The notes under the pieces are model-generated. The model saw only the letters and a program-made list of their open reading frames with translations. It had not been told where the DNA came from and did not search any database. A stretch of DNA of 64,000 nt, from contig BCHX01000005.1 in the NCBI GenBank assembly GCA_001599755.1, forward strand, positions 566,800 to 630,799, read 5' to 3'. Both the position numbers and the translations under genes were made by a program. Position 1 is the stretch's first letter, and every line of letters starts with the position of its first letter. Below are positions 58,712 through 64,000 of this stretch, piece by piece. The stretch comes from Gliomastix tumulicola. Lineage: Eukaryota > Ascomycota > Sordariomycetes > Hypocreales > Bionectriaceae.

Positions 58712-60469
58712 ATGTCGAGACCCCGCGGTGGCGCCCCGGCTCCGGCCAGCCGTCAGAACGAGTACTTCGTCTCCCGTGATGGCATCGATCGCGAAGTCAT
58801 CTCGGCCGACATCTGCCGCTACCTGGGCAATGATGCCCTGGTGCGGCCTGGTCACTACGAGGTGAGTTTTGATTTTTGCCCTGACAACAACAACAATTAC
58901 AACAACACCTGTCGTCTCAACTTGTGTCGATGGCGGCTTGCTTGTGCTGCCTGTGTGTGTGCTACCACCACAGGCAAGGCATCCTGCCGTCTGAGTCCTT
59001 CCACCTTCTCCCCTCCCCTGGATCGCTCCACCCCTTGCCATACCTTGTCCATCGAATTGTCTCGGCTAACCTGGCTCTTTCCCCTCAATAGGACCCTCAC
59101 ACACGCCAGACCGTCCATGGCTATTATATCACCGCCTACAGAAACCTGACTTCTGTGAGACTTCCCTCTCCCGCACTCTTTTTTTTAAAAAAAAAACGCT
59201 CCCCATGCGATCTGGATGACACAGTCTTGCTGATGCAACGTCCCACAGGCCATGATTGAGGATCTGAAGGCGGATTCTGCACGCTGGGACACTGAGAGGC
59301 GTACCCAGTCGTCGCGAAACACCTCAGGAGGTAGCTTCGCCTCGAGAGATGCTGGCTATTCTGCTAGAATGTCATCTAACTCACCTGTAGTCCAATACCG
59401 CATGTCGGAGACGCACCAGTCGAGGCAGCACCACGGCCCGACCAACGACAACCACTATCCTCAGGACTCGTATGGACGTGAACCTCAGTACAATGACGGA
59501 CCCCGATACCCCGGGACTGGCACCGCCGGCTACAATGGCGCTAGCGGGCCTTACTCGCAGAGCTACAGTGTAGGCGGCGGCGGCGGTTACGGAGGATATC
59601 AGCAGCAGCCCCCTCCCCCCCAGCAGCAGCAGCAGCAGCTGCCAGTACAGCACCCAGTACAGCACCCAGTGCAGCCGCAGCACCAACAGCCACCACCACC
59701 ACCACCACCTCAGCAGTCGCCCCAGCCGGATCCAAGGTACAACGGTGGCTACGCCCAACCCTCCATGGACCGAGACAACCGAGGATACGCGACAAACCAG
59801 GATGGACTCCCGCCAGGCTACTCCCACACTGGCGCTCACCAGTCTCGTGGGAGTATGCCGCCCCGAGGATACGACAACTATCCTCCTCCCCAGCCCATCA
59901 TGCCAGCATCTGCTCCTGCGCCCGCCCAGCCCGTCTACGTCTCGGCTCCTGCGCCTCAGCCATCCTACGCAGCCCCCACCTCACCCTTTAACAACTATCC
60001 AGCTCAGGGTCCCCCCGCAGGCTCTGCCTTCCCGTCGATGCACGGCACCGACAGCAGCAGCTTCAGTCGTGGTAACGTCCCCGACAGCAGCTTCAGTCGT
60101 GGTAAGTAGCGGTTTCTTCCGACCCATCCATTCATTCATTCCTCCTCTTCTCCCCAAGTCTCCCAGCTGCCAGCTCTCGTTCCTCCCTCCCGTCCATATT
60201 CACCGCTTTCACCGCTTTCACCGCTTTCACCGCTTTCGAGTCGCGCCCCGTCTAATCAGTTAGTATCCCCAACAGCTCAGTCAAGTGCACCACCACCAGC
60301 TACTGGATTCTCTGGACCTGGACAGCAGTTCGCAGAAGCGCCCAACCCTCGCAGCTCAGTTCCGCCTCCCGCCATCTCCACCGCCAACACTGCGACCAAG
60401 CGTCGCAGTGACCGGGATGACGACCGGCTCACGCCTTCAGACCGCCACTCGCGCCAGCCTCGGCGGTAG
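58712..60469 (+). CDS. rfeG: RfeG-like transcription factor
   Basis: Exons are 58712-58861, 59092-59154, 59249-60101 and 60276-60469, with introns of 230, 94 and 174 nt; the product is 419 residues. The conserved N-terminus spans the first two exons: NEYFVSRDGIDREVISADIC, RYLGNDALVRPGHYE, HGYYITAYRNLTS, then AMIEDLKADSARWDTERR. This block matches fungal proteins annotated as RfeG, reported in Aspergillus as a DNA-binding regulator; the biochemical function is poorly known. The rest is low complexity: Gly/Tyr, Pro/Gln runs, repeated QHPV and SSFSRG. The last exon ends with KRRSDRDDDR and a basic tail, a possible nuclear signal. If intron 3 is not removed, translation ends right after SSFSRGK. 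The exon-2 and exon-4 splices each keep the frame exactly. Confidence 0.82.
60202..60237. repeat. (ACCGCTTTC)4 in rfeG intron 3
   Basis: Four perfect 9-bp copies inside the 174-nt intron, ahead of the branch site CTAAT. Confidence 0.95.
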
Positions 60470-62469
60470 AGGTAAATGACAACATAACCAACCAATCAAC
60501 CAACCAACAAAACCGGTCCGACATTGCACCGGTTCCTGGACTGGCTACATCAACAGACCAAATGATCTTTTGTTGCTTTTTGACATTGACACATGGGTCT
60601 GTTGATCCTGGAGCTCGACAACTTGTTTCTGAGAACTGCTGGCGTTAACTTCGAATTACTTCTGCGATATCCTGGATCTTCAGCGCGCACATCGTCAATC
60701 GTAACTGGGCTTTGCCTCGGCACTGCCTTTTTCTGGTTTGTTTCTGCGCCATCGTCTCGACATCTGAACACCTTCTGGATGCGACTTATCTGGCCTCTTG
60801 TCTTCTTCTGCGATACAACAACGACACCTTCTGGACCGCATCGTCTCGTTGAGCATCATGACGACTGATTTTGCTGCTGCCGCCGCCCGCCGCCCCTTCG
60901 ACACCTGGACCTTGGATCTACTCAATACCTCCTGGATGAACCTCACACACACACACACACTACTGCTTTACACGACCTAAACCTGGACCGGGGCCTTTGC
61001 TGCGATTAGGTTAATGCTTTTGACTTTTTCGCATCATAACGGCCTTGAATGAATTGGTGGAGATTTGACATCTCCGAGGATTATCACGGCGCTTGGGTGG
61101 GCTATCAAGGGGTGGTGTCTGTTGGGCTGTCACACATCTCATCTCATCTCATCTCACATATTTATTGGGTGTTTTTGGGTCTCACTTTTTTCAATTGTTT
61201 CCTTACTTCTCCCTCCCTCCCTCACCCCCTTCCCCCTTCACCCCCTTCCCCCTTTTCCTTGCTCTACCCTGCTGCCACGGACGCGTTTGCCGACCTATGA
61301 TGGATCGTGATGATATCTAATGTCTTTTTGTCTTGTTTTCTCTTTCCTTGGGCCGTCTTTCCTTGGGTATTGAAACGAATTTCCTTCTGACCACACGCGC
61401 CAAGTCAAGGGCTTTGCCCTTGGAGCTTGGGGGGAGCGAAAGTCTCTGGCAACACGCTGGTGGCTTGTGGATTTCCTATTTTTCCTTTTTCTTTGGTAGA
61501 GGCGGCAGTGTGGAATTTGTCCACACGGCAGCAGGGGTGAGGTTTCCTTTTTTTCTTCTTCCGTCTTTGATTTTCCTCCTTGGTCTATCTATCTCCTACA
61601 GCGAAGGGAAGTTGAGGGTTTTGTATGCAATAGAACAGATTGTTCTCTCTATTCAATGGATACCACCTTGCCTTCGAAAAAGAGTGCAGAGCGAGTGATG
61701 ATTGAGATGAGTGAATGAGTGAATGAGTGAGTGCCTTGCCTTGCCTTGCCTGCTGCGACGGCCTGCACTGAAGCCACCAACACGGGGATAATAATAGCAG
61801 TTGCTGTAGGAGGGTGGTGGTATGGCGGGTGGCCGACCAACAGTCAATGTGACCCTGTCCTCCAATGACTGTTGGTTGAAGTCCTCTCACGGTGATGGAA
61901 GGGGGAGGGGGCGCAGCCGGCAGTTACTGTTGGGCCGCATTCATGCTCCGAGTCTCATCGCCCGAAGTGTCAATCGCCGAGGCCTGCCACTCATCATGAT
62001 GAATGAAGTTGCCCGAAGTTTTGCTCGCATTTCGTGACAGTTCAGCGATGAGGTTCAAATACAGTATATTTCTTTTTTTTTCTGATTACTGAACTGATGG
62101 AACGATGATCTGAATGAACCCCTGGAGCAACTTCCATGTCTACTAGCAGTACTAGTAGGCTAAGTACCCAATACTCCCCGACCGTTTCAGTGCCACGCGG
62201 GCTGTGGGCACAGGGGAGAGGGCTTAAAACTACTACTGAAGCAGACCCCTGGGAGAAGGGGGACAGGGGGGCTTGTCTGGGGGGGGGGGCCTGTCTGAGT
62301 CTCTGTTCTGTGCGAGATAAGGATAAGCGCGCGAGCTTGAACCTTGTCTTCTGGATGAAGCGGTCGCGGCGGAGACTCGTACAATGCAGCAGATGCATCA
62401 ACTCGATTGAGCCAATCAAAGTAGAGGAGGGGGGGGGAAAGCCATGACTCAATTCATTTGTGCTAGTGA
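60470..62469. other. 3' flank of rfeG, no gene seen
   Basis: CA repeats (60947-60960), CCTTCCC-type pyrimidine runs (61200-61260) and several short poly-G runs are present. No frame shows a protein motif. The rfeG 3' untranslated region should lie in its first part. Confidence 0.5.
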
Positions 62470-63570
62470 GTTACATGGTCATTATATATATCTTTTTTTT
62501 TATAATCGCGGTCATAGTATTACCCCTTTCAGGTTTAGCGCCTGCTTAAAGGGGGAATATACCCCTCGGCGCTTCAACGTCTCACCACCTCTGTTTATTA
62601 TATTAGTAGCTCTAGTATTATATTAATCTTATAACTAGTTACCTCTCTCTTAAGGTATCTTTAACTTCTTCTTCTCTTTTTATTTTTATTTTTATCCCTC
62701 TCCCTCCCCCCCTTAGCCCCTCTCCCCCTTAGCCCCTCTTATTAGCTCTCTTTTATACTTAAACTATAACTTAGCCTTAACTTACTCACCTCTTTAATAT
62801 CTTATAAGGATTAATAATAAGTTAAATAGTTAAGTAGAGAAAGTAGGGGTTAGTTCTATTTTAAAGCTAAAGCTTAGAGGAGGAAGTTAGTATTCTAATA
62901 AGTTGGGGGCCCTTATATATTTATAGGCTAGAGCCTATAATCACGTGGTGAGCTCACTAATTTAGGGCTCCGCCCCTGAATTAGAGGGGCGTTATAATTA
63001 AATATTTATTAAAATAATAAACCTCTTATAATAATTATATATAATAGCTTTAAAGAAAAAGTTTAAAATAAATTATATAAATTAAAAAAACTTAATAAGT
63101 TCTTTTAATATATAATTATAGTAAATAAAACTAATACTTAACTTTATTAAAAGTATAATTAATAAATATACTTTATTATATTTTTAATTAAAGTAAAAAA
63201 TAATAAAATAATTATTAATTTAGCTTCCTTAATTAGTAAAGTTAAAGACTTAAGCTAGATAATAATATATAACACCTAAAGATTAGTCTTCTATTTAAGT
63301 GTATTAATTTTAAAAATAAGGGGAAGAGCTCTTTACATAAAGAGCCCCTTTTATCTACAGCCTATAGTGTTTAACTAGCATGTATATAACCACTTGGTTA
63401 CATGCTAGGTCATGTGCCTAATTACATGCCTCTACTTAGAGGCCGCCCTATGCGAGGCATAGGGGTCTCGTAGTATTATAATTAACCTCATGCTAATAGT
63501 TTAATACTTTAACTTATTTATTTATTATATTTATACTCTATATTTAAATAAGGGAACTTTTACTATATTA

Positions 63571-63604
<34 letters not shown>

Positions 63605-64000
63605 AACGCTTTATAAAGGGGGAATAAGAATAGATAGCTAAGTAGAGATAATAGGGGTAAGCTAATATTTAAGACTAAAGCTTACTTCCTCCATAGTGTG
63701 AAGCGGGCACGCCCGACTTAATGAACAACGCTGTTATTAGACTTAGAAGAATTTAGTGCTTCTAGGCCTAGGCTTAGAAGAACCTAAGAGCTAGATGGCT
63801 CTTATAGACCTATATAAAATACTTTATAATATCTTAAGATTTAACTATAATAATAATATACTCTTTTAATTATATATTAATTATTAAAATCTCTTTACTA
63901 TTATTAAGACCTTATTTTTATAAGCCTTTTATTAATTAAAATATTATTATATTTTTTTAAGTACTTTTTTATTTTATTTTTATTAATATTTTTACTTATT
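62470..64000. repeat. AT-rich island with RIP-like base bias
   Basis: Base composition changes abruptly from GC-rich to strongly AT-rich and stays so to the window edge. TA steps dominate, while CA and TG are very rare (62640-62800 has one CA and no TG that I can find), the pattern left by repeat-induced point mutation of repeats. A diverged sequence pair (62831-62876 and 63639-63684) supports a repeat origin. No open frame is present and the original element cannot be named. Confidence 0.8.

Overview
This is nuclear DNA from a filamentous ascomycete, most likely a Sordariomycete and possibly Hypocreales. Reasons: short spliced introns (54-230 nt) with GTRNGT-type donors and CTRAC-type branch sites, fungal-only gene families (ApsA/Num1, RfeG, Pfa5, Hal4-type kinase, DUF7924), GC-rich coding sequence, and an abrupt AT-rich block with the dinucleotide bias of repeat-induced point mutation (RIP) at the right end. 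All family names come from recognising motifs by eye. Exon boundaries were worked out by hand from splice signals and reading frame.

Layout. 1-2172 (-): 5' part of an ApsA/Num1-like cortical anchor gene, running off the left edge. 5379-6510 (+): splicing factor Cwc24. 7196-8792 (-): two-exon DUF7924 protein. 10253-11535 (+): autophagy E2 enzyme Atg3. 11797-12490: degenerate 20-bp minisatellite containing an assembly gap. 13308-15353 (-): coiled-coil protein of unknown function whose frame continues past its TAG. 15354-27872: about 12.5 kb with no supportable gene, holding a worn tandem array. 29501-31843 (+): Hal4/Sat4-type kinase, perhaps with an upstream exon at 27873-27948.

33299-43790 looks accessory and is all minus strand: a bZIP transcription factor, an SRPK-like kinase, a large fungal kinase-like protein with a coding heptad repeat, and a broken copy of the DUF7924 gene. 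A 58-residue Cys-rich protein lies at 45074-45250 (-). Conserved genes then return: palmitoyltransferase Pfa5 (49295-50800, +), DNA polymerase eta (52532-54749, +) and RfeG (58712-60469, +). From about 62470 to the end is an AT-rich island with surviving GC hairpins.

The conserved genes are unrelated housekeeping functions (nuclear positioning, splicing, autophagy, ion homeostasis, protein lipidation, lesion bypass) and do not form a pathway. No tRNA, rRNA, CRISPR array, biosynthetic cluster or intact transposon was recognised. The points most worth checking are the in-frame TAG at 13308, the intact/broken DUF7924 pair with a PD-(D/E)xK-like signature, the heptad repeat in the kinase-like gene, and the hairpin-studded AT island.
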